A stretch of 64,000 nt of DNA from assembly GCA_028583405.1 (NCBI GenBank), contig CM053261.1, positions 15,864,783-15,928,782 on the forward strand, read 5' to 3'. A model generated the notes under the pieces. The model saw only the letters and a list, made by a program, of their open reading frames with translations. It ran no database searches and had not been told where the DNA came from. Positions 24,211-36,910 of the stretch are shown here, in pieces. Both the position numbers and the translations under genes were made by a program. Each line of letters starts with the position of its first letter. The stretch's first letter is position 1. Source of the stretch: Pogonophryne albipinna. Taxonomy: Eukaryota > Chordata > Actinopteri > Perciformes > Artedidraconidae.

Positions 24211-25735
24211 CAAGGCAAGGCAAGGCAAGGCAAGTTTATTTATATAGCACTTTTCATCACAAGGCAATTCAAAGTGCTTTACAAAAAATGAAAGACATTT
24301 AAGAAAATGGCATTTAAAATCAGTCATTAAAAAGAAAAGATAATAAAATAAACATTAAAAGAAAAAATACATGGATAAAAGTTACAGTGCAGTCTAAGAT
24401 GTGAATAGTTCAATTAAAAGCAGCGACAAAAAGAAAAGTCTTCAGCCTGGATTTAAAAGTAGTCAGAGTTGCAGCGGACCTGCAGGTTTCTGGGAGTTTG
24501 TTCCAGATATTTGGAGCATAATAACTAAACGCTGCTTCTCCATGTTTAGTTCTGACTCTGGGGACAGAAAGCTGACCAGTCCCTGAAGACCTGAGAGATC
24601 TGGATGGTTCATAATTTAGCAGGAGGTCAGAAATGTATTTTGGGCCTAAACCATTCAGTGCTTTATAAACCAGCAGCAGTATTTTGAAATCTATTCTTTG
24701 ACACACAGGAAGCCAGTGTAAAGACTTCAGAACAGGAGTGATGTGATCCATTTTCTTAGTGTTAGTGAGGACTCGAGCAGCGGCGTTCTGAATCAGCTGC
24801 AGCTTTCTAATAGATTTTTTAGTGAGACCTGTGAAGACACCATTACAGTAGTCGAGTCTACTGAAGATAAAAGCATGGACAAGTTTTTCCAAATCCTGCT
24901 GTGACATTAGTCTTTTAACCCTAGATATATTCTTTAGGTGATAGTAGGCTGATTTAGTAACTGTTTTAATATGACTGTTGAAACTCAGGTCAGAGTCCAT
25001 GACTACACCTAGATTTCTGGCTTTATCTGTTGTTTTGAACATTGCAGACTGAAGCTCAGCGCTAACTTTTAAACGTTCTGCCTTGGCTCCAAAAACCATT
25101 ACCTCAGTTTTATCTTTGTTTAATTGGAGAAAGTTCTGAGACATCCAGTCATTGATTTGTTCAATGCACTTACTCAGTGTTTGAATTGGAGCATAGTCTC
25201 CTGGTGAAATTGTTACATACATTTGTGTGTCATCCGCATAGCTATGGTAACTTATTTTGTTGTTCTTCATTATCTGAGCCAGTGGTAGCATGTAGACGTT
25301 AAAGAGAAGAGGCCCCAAGATGGAGCCTTGAGGTACCCCACATGTCATATTTGTCAACTCAGATGTGTATTTACCTATAGAAACAAAGTTGTTTCTGTCC
25401 TTTAAGTAGGATTCAAACCAATTTAGAACTGTTTCCGAAAGTCCCACCCAGTTTTCCAGTCGGTCTAGTAATATGTTGTGGTCAACAGTGTCAAACGCAG
25501 CACTGAGATCTAATAATACTAACACTGAAGTTCTGCCACTGTCTGTGTTTAAGTGGATGTCATTAAAGACCTTTACAAGAGCAGTCTCAGTGCTGTGGTT
25601 TGGACGAAAGCCTGACTGGAACACATCCAAACAGTTATTTAAATGCAAGAAATTACTCAACTGTTGAAAAACAACTTTTTCAATGATTTTACCTAGAAAT
25701 GGGAGGTTTGATATGGGCCTGTAATTGTTCATTTT
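24211..25735 (-). mobile_element. LINE family A copy (L2/CR1-like), 5'-truncated, 1.5 kb
   Basis: The 3' end lies on the left: five-base CAAGG units at 24211-24234 form the tandem 3' tail, followed by about 170 bp of 3'UTR and then the reverse transcriptase ORF 24410-25732. The 5' junction is near 25735, just upstream of the [12 protein letters not shown] block, so the endonuclease and any ORF1 are lost. No convincing target duplication was found. A second copy of the same family lies at 36911-37641 in the opposite orientation. Confidence 0.9.
24410..25732 (-). CDS. LINE reverse transcriptase, N-terminally truncated ORF2 (family A)
   Basis: This open frame of 440 residues is the reverse transcriptase and C-terminal part of an L2/CR1-like ORF2, which copies LINE RNA into DNA at the target site. 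Visible motifs in order: [11 protein letters not shown] (3-13), FQSGFRPNHST (38-48), FDTVDH with the first catalytic Asp (80-85), GVPQGSILGPLLF (132-144), YADD with the catalytic Asp pair (165-168), then RNLGV and LHWLPV further on, ending near FKSRLKTFLF. All core residues are kept and the frame is unbroken. The apurinic-type endonuclease is missing because the copy is truncated at its 5' end. The ATG is an internal methionine that happens to open the remaining frame; it is not the native start. No promoter is apparent, so the gene is probably silent. Confidence 0.88.
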   Translation of the reverse strand: MNNYRPISNLPFLGKIIEKVVFQQLSNFLHLNNCLDVFQSGFRPNHSTETALVKVFNDIHLNTDSGRTSVLVLLDLSAAFDTVDHNILLDRLENWVGLSETVLNWFESYLKDRNNFVSIGKYTSELTNMTCGVPQGSILGPLLFNVYMLPLAQIMKNNKISYHSYADDTQMYVTISPGDYAPIQTLSKCIEQINDWMSQNFLQLNKDKTEVMVFGAKAERLKVSAELQSAMFKTTDKARNLGVVMDSDLSFNSHIKTVTKSAYYHLKNISRVKRLMSQQDLEKLVHAFIFSRLDYCNGVFTGLTKKSIRKLQLIQNAAARVLTNTKKMDHITPVLKSLHWLPVCQRIDFKILLLVYKALNGLGPKYISDLLLNYEPSRSLRSSGTGQLSVPRVRTKHGEAAFSYYAPNIWNKLPETCRSAATLTTFKSRLKTFLFVAAFN

Positions 25736-27136
25736 ATCAGATAACTTCCTGACATCTAATCCTTATTTTAAAGTTTCCTTATACCACTAACTATTTTTCT
25801 GCACCACCACAATACGTGCTATGTGAAACACAAAATTACCTCTTTCTTTGCTGTGACATTCAGCATGGCCTGTTGACAGATCAATACCTTCATAATGACC
25901 CCCTGTGAGAGTCTTGATAGAACTGGGGAGGATTAGACTTCTGCATCAGCTCCATCCCACTGATTCAGAGAGCACAGAAAAAGACCGCAGCCATAATCCA
26001 GATTCAGGTGCTGCAACATTCCAGCCATTCCCACAGTTTTTCTCAGATAAAATCTCAACATGTACACCTGCTGCAACCCTGCTGTCATTTCCCCCCCGTT
26101 ACATCAGCAGCTCTGAGTAAAACCTGAAAGGCTGAGCGGCTCCTGCCATTTGGTCATGCAACATTGATGAATGTGAACTTTTAATGAATTGAGCTGTTTG
26201 TTTCTGTGTATGTATTTAGGCCTGTGTCTGAGTGTGTGTTGATGCTATGAGGGAGGATGAGGATTATAGGTCTGCTACCTCTGTCTAATGAGCAGAAACC
26301 TTAATCCACACCTCCTAGCTACTAATGCCGAGCCTGAATCACCTCACACTCTCTATCAGTGTGTCAATGGCAGCATGAAAAGGGTTCATGAAGGATGTTA
26401 TTTAAAGCGGAACTAACGCATCATTATATATAATATACAATACATTTTAAAATTGTCATTACCAAAATGTATTCACTTTTACGCAGTGATAGCTCCTCCT
26501 ACATAGTCTTCCTCAAGACACTCGACTTTCTCCATTGTGGTAATTTGAGTGTGCATACATTCACTAAAAAGAGTTTTAATACCACTTGTATTCAAACTGA
26601 GGGCCTGCAGCTCTCTCTAACAGATCGAATGCTGAAGGATTTCTGAGGCTTTTTTATGTGATACTGAGCTGGAGTTTTTACAATTTGCAGTGGTCATTGG
26701 CTGACAAACTATTAAATGATGGTACTGTTTTTAAATGATCTCAAACTTACTTTGGTAAGTTTATATTGGTCAAGAAAGTGGACTAGATGATTTATTGATC
26801 CACTCTTTCTCAAATCACAACATGCATTGTGTGGTGGTCACAAGAAAGAGAGAAAGCTCATAATTCCTAGACAATCCTTTCTTTATATAATATGTAAAAA
26901 ACACACCAAAACTGTGCAGCACAATGGCTTCTTACAAATGTTATGCATCGTAAAGTTACAAAATTGCAATCAATAGAAAGTGCAAGTGAAATAACGGGAT
27001 ACACATCAATGTTGGAAAGCAGTGTGATGTGCCCCAGGCAGTAGTCCACAGAAGTTGGTCTCCTACAGACACTGTTTACACAAATGTCCAATCCATCTTC
27101 ATCCCCTTTCAAAAATTAGGAAAAAATAAACACAAC
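25736..27136. other. Gene-free stretch
   Basis: Nothing recognised beyond short frames without domains. Confidence 0.45.
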
Positions 27137-27873
27137 TCAATCAATCAATCAATGTTTATTTATATAGCCCAATATCACAAATGTTACATTTGTCTCTGTG
27201 GACTTCACAGTTTGTACAGAATATCAGTATGACAATACGACACCCTCTGTCCTTAGACCCTCACATCGTACAAGGAAAAACTTCCGAAGAAAACCCACAG
27301 TTTTAAAGGGAAAAATGGGAGAAACCTCAGGGAGAGCAACAGAGGAGGGATCCCTCTCCCAGGACGGACAGACGTGCAATAGATGCCGTGTGTAAATTGA
27401 AAAGATAATACATTTGCAACATAGGTAGTCCAAATGTTTGGAAATGCATGTGTGTATAATAGGAAGATGAATCCACGAGGATATCCATCCAAGACCTATG
27501 ATCCAGGACCACAGCCACGACTCAAGATCCAGGGCTCGCGATGTAGGACACAGGACCGCAGGATCATCCATGACTCCGGATCCCAGCGTATATAGACACC
27601 AAAAAGAAAGAAATTTGGGGAAGCTGGGTTAATCGGAACATGAGAGTACACAGGTATAGACAGAGAGAAGGAAGAAGTAAGATGTCCCCCGACAAACTAA
27701 GCCTATATCAGCAAAACTAGGGGCTGAATCTAATCAGCCCTAACTATAAGCTTTATCAAAAAGGAAGGTCTTAAGCGCACTCTTAAAAACGGATAGGGTG
27801 TCTGCCGCCCGAACACAAACTGGAAGCTGATTCCACAAATGTGGAGCTTGATAAGAAAAGGCTCTGGCTCCCA
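27137..27873 (-). mobile_element. LINE family B copy, 3' end only (0.74 kb)
   Basis: TCAA units at about 27137-27152 are the tandem 3' tail, followed by a 3'UTR nearly identical to those at 51138-51734 and 57293-57547. The stretch 27739-27873 on the minus strand encodes the last about 44 ORF2 residues ([17 protein letters not shown], then [15 protein letters not shown], stop). Homology to the 51-kb copy stops abruptly at 27873, which marks the 5' truncation. A 5-bp CAACT beside both ends could be a short target duplication but is not compelling. Confidence 0.9.
27739..27873 (-). pseudogene. ORF2 C-terminal stub of LINE family B
   Basis: About 44 codons plus stop, colinear with the end of ORF2 in the 51-55 kb copy, with residues [20 protein letters not shown] readable. 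It lacks all catalytic motifs and is only the terminal tail of the protein. Confidence 0.8.
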
Positions 27874-28019
27874 ACTGTAATATCACTTTAGTTTACAATT
27901 CTTCAGAAGAAATCTCAGGAGTCAGTTCAAGTTATGCGTATACCGAACATGCAGAGATTACAGAAATACATGCCTGCACTCACACAGGCCAACCTAGCAC
28001 ACTGACATCCACACCCTTG

Positions 28020-28025
<6 letters not shown>
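27874..28025. other. Short spacer between LINE fragment and microsatellite
   Basis: No recognised feature. Confidence 0.4.

Positions 28026-28115
<90 letters not shown>
28026..28115. repeat. (CA)45 microsatellite
   Basis: Uninterrupted 90-bp CA tract, preceded by TCTCT. Long pure CA tracts are highly length-variable and can adopt Z-DNA. Apparent cysteine/valine repeat frames across it are artefacts of the repeat. Confidence 0.98.
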
Positions 28116-28117
<2 letters not shown>

Positions 28118-30118
28118 CAGGGGAGCTACATGATCTGTCAAACCTTGTACAAATCTTGCAGAAGTTATCATATCGTTCATCCAAAAGGACATCCTCTTTG
28201 AAAAGCCCCGCTCAAAGACACACTATTTTATTTGTCCTTATAATTTGGGCTTACCGCAGCTGACAACTGTGATGTCCTTTTTCAAACCGGCTGAGGGGGG
28301 AGAAAGTGCTGACATGGACACTTGTCCCATGAATTTCGTGCCAGCGGCGAGAATCTGCTGACGCCGTCGACTGTCTCAGGAAGAAATCTCCACAAAGAAA
28401 TTAAATTAAATGCCGACAACTTCTTCTGTGCTTCCTGGAGTTACGCCCAGCTTTAATATTTCATACCTGCTTCTTGCATAACTTTTTCATTGACAACTAC
28501 TCAATGACCTGACTGGGTACAAGCAATCAAGGAGAAGGAAAACATAACAAAGTGTCTTTTCATGGACTATAATTTTGGATTTGATGATTTTTGATGGAAT
28601 GACCTTTAATTATCCTGAAGAGAAAATTGGATTTTTCAAATAGGCATTCAGGATTTAGAGTTTTTGAGAGAGAAATGAGTGTGTCACACATTGAGGATGC
28701 CTCAAATAACACCAGTTAATTTCTATGCATAGTCATGGTAAGAAATGATATATATTCTTTTAACAACTAATTATATTCTTGGCAATTAATCATAACTCTC
28801 CAACTGTTCATACAGAAGCAATATAGTCATATCATTGTTTCTTTAAAAATATCTCTTTTTGAGAAGCTTCAGAGGTTCTGTTTCTTTTAATTTCACACAC
28901 AGTGTATTTTACTGCTGATCTTGATCGGAAAACAAGATCAGAGAGAGCATCAAATATCAGAAAATAGCATTTCCCAGAATTGGGAGAAGGGAAACACTGA
29001 AGTCATGTGAGGGAAATGGCCACTCAAAGAAATGGGTCACTATGTCGCCTGGGGTCTTGGATTTGTCTCCTGATATTTGACCTGAAGAAACAATTCAAAA
29101 TGTATTTCACAAATATTGGGGGTATCATGAACCAACATGGACATTTGCAAATATGACAGGTGTTTCTCATACCTAAAGTAGTAATACAAATGATATTTTA
29201 AAACAAATAACATTATGATTTATGAACCTTACACATGGTTTTACAAATCCCCTTTGTGGGATTTAAGAGGCCCGGTGTTTGTTGTGGTTTCCCCCCTCAG
29301 GATGTTTTTCATTTATTTCTTGTGATTGCATGACAGCCTTGGTGGAGAGATGAAGTGTGACCTTGGAGAGAGAGAGTGGCATTTTGTAACGCTGTGTGCA
29401 TCACAGATATCCTGTTTGTTGTACTGTATGCATCCTAACATGATGGTACAATGTTATGAATTCCTGATTTTATAAATGAAATGTTATTCCCGCAGTACTT
29501 TCTTTTGAATCAAATAGATCTTGAAGGAAGAACTCATCTCAGATTCCACCAGGACAAAAGCCCTCAGAGGTTTGTTGGGAATATGCCGACTACAGTTTAC
29601 ATCTACCAATCTAACCTGGAGACTTATATCTGCTTTGGACCTTTGGATCCCATGAGATGGCTGTCCTTGCATTCGAGATCCCCTATTAAAATATGTTGTA
29701 TTTAACTGACTAAATTGAACATATTTCAACAACTTTTGGATGGATATACATGAAATTAAGTGCAGATATTCATGCTTCAAAGACAATGTATCCTATTAGG
29801 CGCAGTAATCACCTGAATTTACCTTTAGCTCCCCTATTAGGTTTGAAATTGTGGTTTTAGGTGAAATATGTCAAAAAGTGTTTATCCAGTGCCTGTACTC
29901 TGTACTTACAAGTGAATGTTATATGCAAAGAAGGTGCCTTTTAGCATTGTTATTTAGAGCATGTTAGCATGCACAGGATAGCATTTCGCTCAAAGTTCAG
30001 CCTTCTGTAGACACTTTTGTTATGTTTTGCATGGGGTTTTTGTAGTTGTTGTGTTTCACTTGTTGTGTGCTCCTTTTACCTCTCACTACTCTGTCTTTCC
30101 GTCTCTGCAGGGCTGGTG
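28116..30118. other. Gene-free stretch
   Basis: No gene or clear repeat recognised. Frames at 29480-29790 on both strands overlap and show no domain. Confidence 0.45.
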
Positions 30119-30488
30119 TGTGACAGGGGGGCGTGGCTGGTTTACTCCTGGCTGCAGATGAGGCACACCTGTTCCCACTCACATGATTAACCTGCTCTTT
30201 AAGAGCCTGGCCCTCACCTCACTTCTCTGAGTATTTCATGCTGTCCCGCGGTCCGGAGTGCCTTTCTGCAGCCTGGAGTCTGTTTTGTTCACTTTGTAGG
30301 TTGTTAAGGAGTTCTTTTTGAGTTTTTGTCGGGAACGTTTTCCAGCAGCTTTATTTTTGGATTTACTACGGCCAGCCAAGCTCCCTGTCGTCAGTACCTG
30401 CCTTGGACTACCTTTGTTTATTAAACACATTGAAACTTTATTTTTGTCAGTCTCTGCTTTGGGGTCCAAGTAGTATCTAAACGTCACA
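30119..30488 (+). mobile_element. Possible solo LTR or LTR-like repeat
   Basis: The block starts TGTGACAGG and ends AACGTCACA, giving TG...CA ends and a short inverted TGTGAC/GTCACA pair. Inside, a bend of GC-rich sequence around gctctttaagagcctgg is followed by a polyadenylation-like tttattaaacaca at about 30415-30428 and a T-rich 3' part. This order resembles a short fish LTR. No flanking target duplication was found and no internal retroelement genes lie beside it, so the call is tentative. Confidence 0.35.
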
Positions 30489-33400
30489 CCTTTCTCATCT
30501 AGGAACCTTGTTTGCTGTCTTACATCATTCAAAAACTCAAATATTATTGCGACAGATATTAAAGTCAAGTCAAACTCAAAGCGTAACTCACCTGGCTGTT
30601 ACATTACCGGGTTAGATTTAAATGCCTGGCCCTTCACTGCATGTCATCCTCATTCTCTCTCAGGCCTTTTCTGTATCTGTCCAAGCCGTCGAAACAAAAA
30701 AGAAGTAGAAATGCAGAAGAAATACCACAACAAAAGTAAATAGAAGACATAGGAGACAAAAGTTAGACTTCTTCTAAGGCAGCTGATACAGACAGATTCA
30801 TGTGACCTATCTATAAAGGTGTCGTGTGAGAGACTAGCATAGCTTGGGTCCTGTGGGACTGGAGGTCTAGTAAGATAAATGAGTAGTGGCCACACAACCG
30901 GTCAGCGCAGTAATGGACAGGGAAGAAAATACAGCAGTGGAACAACATGTAGCGGTCCCAAGTGGCAGCAACATTAAGAAGAAGAAGGAATATGAGAAGC
31001 CGGGCTGAGACAGAAGCTGGAGAGGAAGAGAAAGGTCCGAGATGATCCCACTGTCGATGGCAGCCGTTGGGGGTGGGATAACTTAATACTGCGTAATGGG
31101 TTGAAGAGATATAAGGGACAACTTTTCAAAATCACTGACAATAAAAAGAACAGATCTAGAAACACATACAGTGAGACCCAGCACAGGCCCCTGAACTAAA
31201 GTAGAAAAGCAGGTAGAAATATATGATTTTCTAATATAAATAACATCTCGTTTGCAGAGGCTTCACTAGATGTTCATTAAGCGAACAGCAGGTGGTATGT
31301 CAACATTTCAAGTAGGTTCCCAAAGTCGAGTACATCCATTAGCAACCTGGGCTTTAGTTTGCCAAAAGCATTTTAGTCAAAATATTAACTCCATGCAATC
31401 AGTCAATGGATTTCTAGGTACTTAGATGCTATTGGCAAAGTCATTCTCTGATAGATAGTGACAGCAAGGGAGATTTGGTCAGGGGGAGCAAAGTGGGAAG
31501 ATGAAATGTTTCTCAGTTATTCAGGTGTGATTGTTAGCTCTGCATGTTGGTGTCTTGTTTGTCCCTCTCCTGTTCTCTAAACGCTCCCTGTATTAGTCGA
31601 GATGCTTTTAAGGGGAGCTGACAGGAAAATGGATTAAACAGGGTTTGCTGACGGAATACATATCAAATCTGCGGGCATGCAATTGTGGGCTGCAGCATTT
31701 ACAAGGCTTATGACTTCTGCTGAGCCTGTGGATCCATCATGCATTTCCTGCTCTCCTCTGCTCCTGTTATTCAGATGTGAAGGAAGAAGAGAGAAGGAGA
31801 AAGGCAGGAGGGAGAAAGGAAAGAGCTCTTGATCACCTGCTTTGTCTGAAGTGAGTCACCTTGCAAATATATGAATAGCAAATGCAGGAAAAGTAATCTG
31901 GTGGCGCACTGGTACACCTTCCTATTTGCATACCTGCCAGCCCCTGTAGTTAGCTCCTGCATTTCAGGACATGGCACCTCAAATACGCAACGGTATGCAT
32001 ATATTTTCTTCCCTTTCTTTAACTGTGTTTCTCCCTTTTGTCTATCTTGCCTTCCTTTGTCTCCTTCTCAATCGTGTCCATCTCCTCCCCTCCCTATATT
32101 TGCTTTCCCCGACCCCTCCACCCCACCTCAGCCCTCTGTCTCCCCTCAGACATCAGGGTGTATTTCCCCCCCGGCAGGATGCATGACAGGGGAGCAGGTG
32201 GAACAGAGAGCAAATGACAAATCTCTCTCTCTCCATCGCACCCACTGTCCTGCCAGAGGCCCTCCTCAGCCTTCTTTCCTCCCTCCTTCCAGCTCCTTCC
32301 CATCCTATCTGACCACATTGATATTCAAATCTGCCCGGCTGCATTCCACCTTCTCTTGCTGTGAAGGTCTCGCCAAACCACACAGGGAGAAGGAAGGTGG
32401 GCTAGTGTCCCCACCCTGATTCTTAATCCAAAGTTAGATGTGAAAATTCTAGCGTATGCTGATAGGTGCTGCTCTCCAGCACTCACATCCATAATCAGAG
32501 CCATAATTAAAACGGTGAATAAAAGATTGTGAGACTGCTTGACTAAGAAAAGAGTCCAGACAGTGGCAAATTAGCTCGTGTTTCCTTTCTAAACTTGTGT
32601 GTACATTATGTGTCTGTCCATGCGTACCTGCATTTCCAAGACACAATGCCCAAAGAGAGTTGTCTCACAAAAAGTGAGAGAAGATTGTTTGTTTGTTGTT
32701 ATTGACATGGTCTCACATCTGGCCATGAGCTATCATTATCTTTGCCTTCTCCTCTCTGATGAATCTGCCCGTGCTCCTTGCTGAGGAGCTTTATTTAATG
32801 GGCTCTTTCAGCCGTGGTTTGCTAGACGGAAGCCTCTTACAAACCCATTTAAAGAAGGGTCTATGGATTTCATGGCTCCCCGGGCGCCCTCTCCTTCTTT
32901 CAATAAGGTGAAGTCCAAGGCTTTATTCATTCGTCAATGGGCCAGGCTAACAGTGGATGCAGCAGTTTTTAATCCCAGAGATGCCACTGTCCACTGTATG
33001 CTTGGCTGTTCCCTGATAGGAGGGTCTCCTTGCACAGCTCTCACCTGGGGACTTTTTAGTTCTTGTGACAGAGCAGATTTATTGTTACACAGATGGGGAT
33101 AAAGACTGGACACCTTGGGTAACGCCTGCAGACAGAAACAAAGATAAAAGGACAGAGGGAGTGACGTGAAAGCGATGGTTCAGTAGAGACTTTGAGATAC
33201 AAATGAAAATACATAAGCTTGACATGCACAACACCTTTTATTCAGGATGCTGCTTGAAGGGCTTTGCATACAACTAGACTGAGAGTATCCAGCTGTGCAA
33301 GTGTTATTGTAAGAATGAACTAAAAGGTGTTTTGAACACAAACATGATGCTAAGCAGTTATAATGATAACCATGTTTTGCCGCTAAGCTTGCTAACATTT

Positions 33401-36400
33401 GCCATTAACATCATTAGTTGTAATAACTCTGACCATGTGGCGATTAGATGAAAGTGTCAGAGGATCACAGAGATGTTAGGGGAACATGAACGTCTTTACC
33501 AAATGTCATGGCAATACATCCAACATTTGTTAAGATATTTCAGTCTGAACAAAAGTGGTAATCCAACAAACATTTCCCTACATGTCAACATGAAACAAAA
33601 GAGTAAATGGTTGCACGCAATCCAGACAAATTATGATACCACGCTATGTTTATATACTCCAGTTTACTCTATATTACAATATAAAACCCCTGAAGTTTAA
33701 GACAGAATTTATCTTCTATCAATTATCCCTAACACAAAAGGCTCAGATCATTATCATACACTATTATATTGCTGTTTACAACCATACAAAAAAGCCCTTT
33801 GTTTTTTTCAACAAATGAGTGTGATTTGTTACTGCCCTTTCATTTGACCGTCTTTCTCCCCCTCAGCCACTGGAATACAAATGAAAGGCTTAGTAGGTGA
33901 GGACTGATCAATGTTTGATTCAGTTAGTTAGAAGCAAATCAAATGTGGTCAATTTCTGCCATTTGATCAATCGCAGCTGAGAAACATCCACTTATCTCTC
34001 AGAAATAAAAGTATTTTCTATTCTGATTCTCTTGACTGCGCCCCAGAGAATTGCAGGCCAGTGGTTAATGGCATTATCAGAGGCAATCACTTCACTGAGG
34101 TCAGGGAGTGAGGACTTGAAAGCAATAAAAATCCCCACGATGAGAAACTATCCCCCTGCACACACAGAAACACACACACAGACACATGCAATGGTATTTC
34201 TATTGTGCAAAAAGATACTGAAAAGCACTTGTGAATAAAATCTGCAGGGGACAGTGTGTTTACAAGTTGCACATAGGCCAATTGTATATTTTAAACCACA
34301 AAAAGACATAAAGCAGATTAAACAAAAAATAAGACTAATAAGTGCTCATGTTTAGCTATGCTAGCAGTCGGTAGATCTGTCTACCATTTAGGTCCAGATT
34401 GATACATTTTAAAGACTACTATGCCATACAATCTGGAAAGATGTTCATGGTTTCCAAAGGATAATACCAAGAGTATGGTGATCCCATGACTTTTAATAGC
34501 ATTACCTGTAGGTTAAGTTCAACTTATCCAGTGAAATATCTCAACACCTACAAGATGGATTGGCACAATTTAGTTCAGAAGTTCATGAGGTCACCTTCTA
34601 GTTGACACATGGTGGTTTGATTAAATTATCTGAATAACTATTGGCTTGATTGCAAATAGATTCCATAAAAATGTTCACATGTACTGTACCTTTGGTCATC
34701 CCTTAACTTGCCATCCAGCCCGATCCTCAGTTGGGTTCAATCCTTTGAATATGACCAAATACCTGAAATTACAAACATTCCCATCAGCTTCAGCTTGACT
34801 TTGTTTTCAATGTTTATTAGAAACTATTAACATATGGGGAACATTGTAAAGATTATAGCTAATATTTTCAGTGTGGGCATGGTGCCATGATGGCAATATC
34901 ATTTAGCTCCATGTAGTATAGCCCCACAAAGTCTCTAGCATGTGTGTAAGTTATGTTGAAATTAATATTAGGATATTCACAGTGATATTAAAAACATTAA
35001 CTAATGTCGCTGTCTTTTATTTTAACCCTAAATATTGAATATTGATCTGATAAGAAAATAAAAAGCTTTCTTACGCATCCATTTGTCTGCATACAGTCCA
35101 AATGAACAGATCGCTCATATACAGCATTGTTACCATAAACACCACAGAAGAAGACACAGCCAGTCAGCCAGGAAGCAGAAGAGGCATAAGCAGGATTGGC
35201 AGGGAAATCTCTCTGTCCTTTAGAAAGGGGATACACTTAGGGATAGTATGTACAGATTTAAATATGATAGCTACAAATGAGCTGTGAACTGCATGCAAAT
35301 GTATTTGACGTTTCTTACAAACTGTTAATACGAGACTGCATAAACGGCTCAATTGTTAAAATCACTTTTATTGACCTTGATGTGTATTTGAACAATTTGC
35401 TTTGCTTTTGTTAACTGCAGATTCAAGTGAAAGTGAAAAAGCATATTTGTCATGTTTTGCTGAAGGTCATTTAAAATGTCATAAAATGTTTTGTAAATGT
35501 CTTCGAAAAATAACAATATTACCAGGTGTCCTTAATAAGTGAAGACGCTCTTTAAATTGAATAATTAGAAACATTTTGAGTATTTCTATATCCTGAAAGT
35601 AAAAGATGTAAATGCTCACTCTGAGTCTTTTGTTATGCCATCACAAATTGTTGTGTTCCACAAAAAATATAAAGTGCTCTCATTCAAAAGAGCATTTAAA
35701 GTTGAGACTGCTGACGAATTGCATACATATTACACAGCAAGCATATGTATTGTCCATTGTACTATTTGATATTGACTGTAAGTGCACTTTAATGGTACTG
35801 CCTGTTCTCATTTGATTTAGAGGAATATTTCACTTCAAACTACGAAAATCCCAAAAATAAAGACTCAGCAACATCCGGCTGATTGGGGTTTTCTTTCTAG
35901 AACATATTTACAGATTCTCCATTCTGTCAATGTCCATATTTACTTATACCTCTTCAGATTCTTGCAGAGTTGGACCCAGCATGCATTGTGAAGACAACAA
36001 AGGACACACGCTATCCAGGTCACTAGTTTGCAGGATAAACAACAAACAAACACACATCTTTAGTCAACATAGGAGCTCAAATTCACCTCATTTAAATCTT
36101 TAAACTGCTTGAACGTAGTCAAACACATAGAGGAAAGCTGTGTGAGCACAAGAAGGACATGCAAACATGCACATTTCACACAACACGCCAAATGAAAGTC
36201 TGTTTAAAGTACAGCAGCCTGAGCAACCATTTCTGGTAATTCTGAAGACATGAAGACATTTATGAAGCATTTCTAGAGAGTTAAAGGGCTTATCTAAATG
36301 AAATAGTAATTGAAGCATTAATAATTCATGATCATTCTCCGTTTAGGCTCATGCCTTGACAATTTTCTGGATGTAACATCGCAGTTGGAAAATCCTCGCA

Positions 36401-36902
36401 GGGAAAAGCCAATGGTTTTATTACCATTTTTATGCACATTGTTATACTTGTGTTTTGTGATTCAAGTGATTTCTCATACTGCAGTGCAATCTTTGAAGAA
36501 AGCCGATTGTGGGGAGATGGTGTAGATACTGATGAAAGAAACAACAATAGGTATTGCCATTTCTTTCATCATAATCTCACAAACAAAACACATTTAAATA
36601 AAGCACTTATGTCAAAATCTGCCTAATGAAGGAATCCATCATATGGTTGTCCGTCTTAGTTCAAGCTATAACATAATTCATATTTATGTTTATGTGTTCA
36701 TTGTATATTCATGGAGTTGTCTGTGTTTAATGTGGGAGAAAAGTCAAAGAGATGTGAACATGCAGCACAATCAGACTTGAAACGGAAGATGCGCAAAGAC
36801 TCTATCAGGGCAACAAATAATTGTATCTCCTCTGTTCCCTCCGCTGGCACACACAGTGGACCGCTCGTAATGTTTACTGACCCGTACAGGACTCCTCTGC
36901 GT
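30489..36902. other. Gene-free stretch with a polypyrimidine-rich zone
   Basis: No gene recognised. The plus strand is markedly C/T-rich from about 32010 to 32150, ending in a splice-acceptor-like cctctgtctcccctcag at about 32134-32150. The sequence after it has no convincing exon. An open frame of about 180 codons runs across this zone but its composition follows the biased C/T sequence. Confidence 0.45.
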
Positions 36903-36910
36903 CTTAATTC
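36903..36910. repeat. Left 8-bp target duplication of LINE family A copy 2
   Basis: CTTAATTC, repeated exactly at 37642-37649 directly after the 3' tail. Confidence 0.8.

Noticed and set aside
24211..25745. Target duplication for the 24-kb LINE copy (ACTTCC near both ends)
   Set aside because: The left ACTTCC is separated from the tail by several bases, so it is not at the junction.
28026..28115. CRISPR-like or satellite array
   Set aside because: Simple dinucleotide repeat with no spacers. No CRISPR-like repeat-spacer pattern was seen anywhere in the window.
27927..28184. Cys/Val-repeat protein frame
   Set aside because: Produced by translation of the (CA)45 microsatellite. The same applies to frames across 41619-41688.
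31871..32419. 182-codon plus-strand frame
   Set aside because: It follows a C/T-biased stretch; Ser/Pro/Leu-rich composition mirrors the base bias, with no domain or matching splice pattern.
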